Of a DNA stretch of 30,693 bases, positions 30,533 through 30,693 are shown one piece after another. Positions within the stretch are counted from its first letter, which is position 1. Each line of letters starts with the position of its first letter. Source of the DNA: FEN-1219 sp036274615 (GTDB taxonomy: Bacteria; Pseudomonadota; Gammaproteobacteria; Steroidobacterales; Rariloculaceae); contig DASUFK010000147.1 of assembly GCA_036274615.1 (NCBI GenBank), positions 1 to 30,693 on the forward strand, written 5' to 3'. The notes under the pieces were generated by a model. That model was given only the letters and a program-made list of their open reading frames with translations, had not been told where the DNA came from and searched no databases. Made by a program: the position numbers and the translations under genes.

Positions 30533-30600
30533 GGGACAGTCCCCTTTTTCGTCCTACATCGTGCCCCGGGGGCCTCCCCGCCGAAAAAGGGGACAGTCCC
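30533..30600. repeat. REP doublet, GGGACWGTCCCC family (right cluster, second)
   Basis: Arms at 30533-30551 and 30582-30600 carry CCCCTTTTTCG in place of CCCCATTTTCG; both arms share the change, so pairing is kept. The pair follows a 27-base spacer again starting TCTGCG and touches the amidase stop codon. Confidence 0.85.
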
Positions 30601-30693
30601 TCAAACTGGCGCGAGCCGCCCGTGCCACTCCGTCGCCTGCTCGTACGCGTGCGCGAGCGCGAGCACCCGCGCCTCGGCGAGCCGCGGCCCGCT
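30601..30693 (-). CDS. Amidase, C-terminal end (cut by window edge)
   Basis: Only the last 30 codons are present. The sequence RVLALAHAYEQATEWHGRLAP matches the usual end of amidase-signature enzymes (GatA-like), where a helix of the form LLRLAHAYEQATxWHxRRP closes the protein. The TGA stop directly touches the final REP arm at 30600. The catalytic Ser-Ser-Lys part lies outside the window, so the substrate is unknown. Confidence 0.7.
   Translation of the reverse strand, partial: SGPRLAEARVLALAHAYEQATEWHGRLAPV

Noticed and set aside
28961..30600. Repeated palindromes considered as a CRISPR array
   Set aside because: The units are inverted rather than direct, the spacing follows hairpin geometry, and a gene lies between the two clusters.

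Overview
The window is GC-rich, gene-dense bacterial chromosome. DUF1820 next to a YycJ/WalJ-type hydrolase and the long proteobacterial form of PurL, six predicted outer-membrane barrels, and REP palindromes sitting at gene ends all suggest a Gammaproteobacterium, perhaps near Steroidobacteraceae/Xanthomonadales. That placement is inferred from gene content and composition; there is no rRNA or other taxonomic marker. I found no tRNA, rRNA, CRISPR array, transposase or phage gene.

Left part (1-8.7 kb). A leftward operon encodes a DUF1820 protein, a metallo-beta-lactamase-fold hydrolase and the start of purL (cut by the window edge). Diverging from it is a protein with an N-terminal FHA domain and a C-terminal domain of the type VI secretion TagH type. 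It faces a leftward pair, a Ser/Thr kinase followed by a PP2C phosphatase. Together they look like the threonine-phosphorylation switch of a type VI secretion system, but no structural T6SS gene is in view. The kinase carries a tail of four CxxC-pair zinc ribbons. A CDF metal exporter and a leftward FAD-linked oxidase/class II aldolase pair follow.

Middle part (8.8-24.2 kb). A sensor kinase with a periplasmic ABC-type binding domain is translationally coupled to a receiver-only response regulator. About 8 kb further on is a separate FixJ/NarL-type regulator with a LuxR DNA-binding domain. Around them lie two HdeD-type membrane proteins, five predicted outer-membrane barrels (one apparently a double barrel), a DUF333 lipoprotein, a DUF3313 protein, a glycine-zipper protein, a LysR regulator and two small unknown proteins. 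A 14-bp sequence close to GACCAAGGTCCGAT occurs at 12 places between genes here. In most cases it points toward the next gene, usually some 50-130 bp from its start. I noticed none between genes outside this block. The simplest reading is an undescribed envelope regulon run by the FixJ-type regulator and fed by the two-component system. This is the main finding.

Right part (24.2-30.7 kb). This part holds a glutathione S-transferase divergent from an MFS transporter, a DUF2214 membrane protein, a cupin, an exported two-domain VOC protein, another small outer-membrane barrel, a CNNM/CorC-type protein and the C-terminal end of an amidase. Three families of REP-like inverted repeats lie between these genes. 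Several directly abut stop codons, and the MFS stop codon lies inside a repeat arm. The CNNM gene is bracketed by two copies of the same composite repeat cluster (two hairpins, 27-bp spacer).
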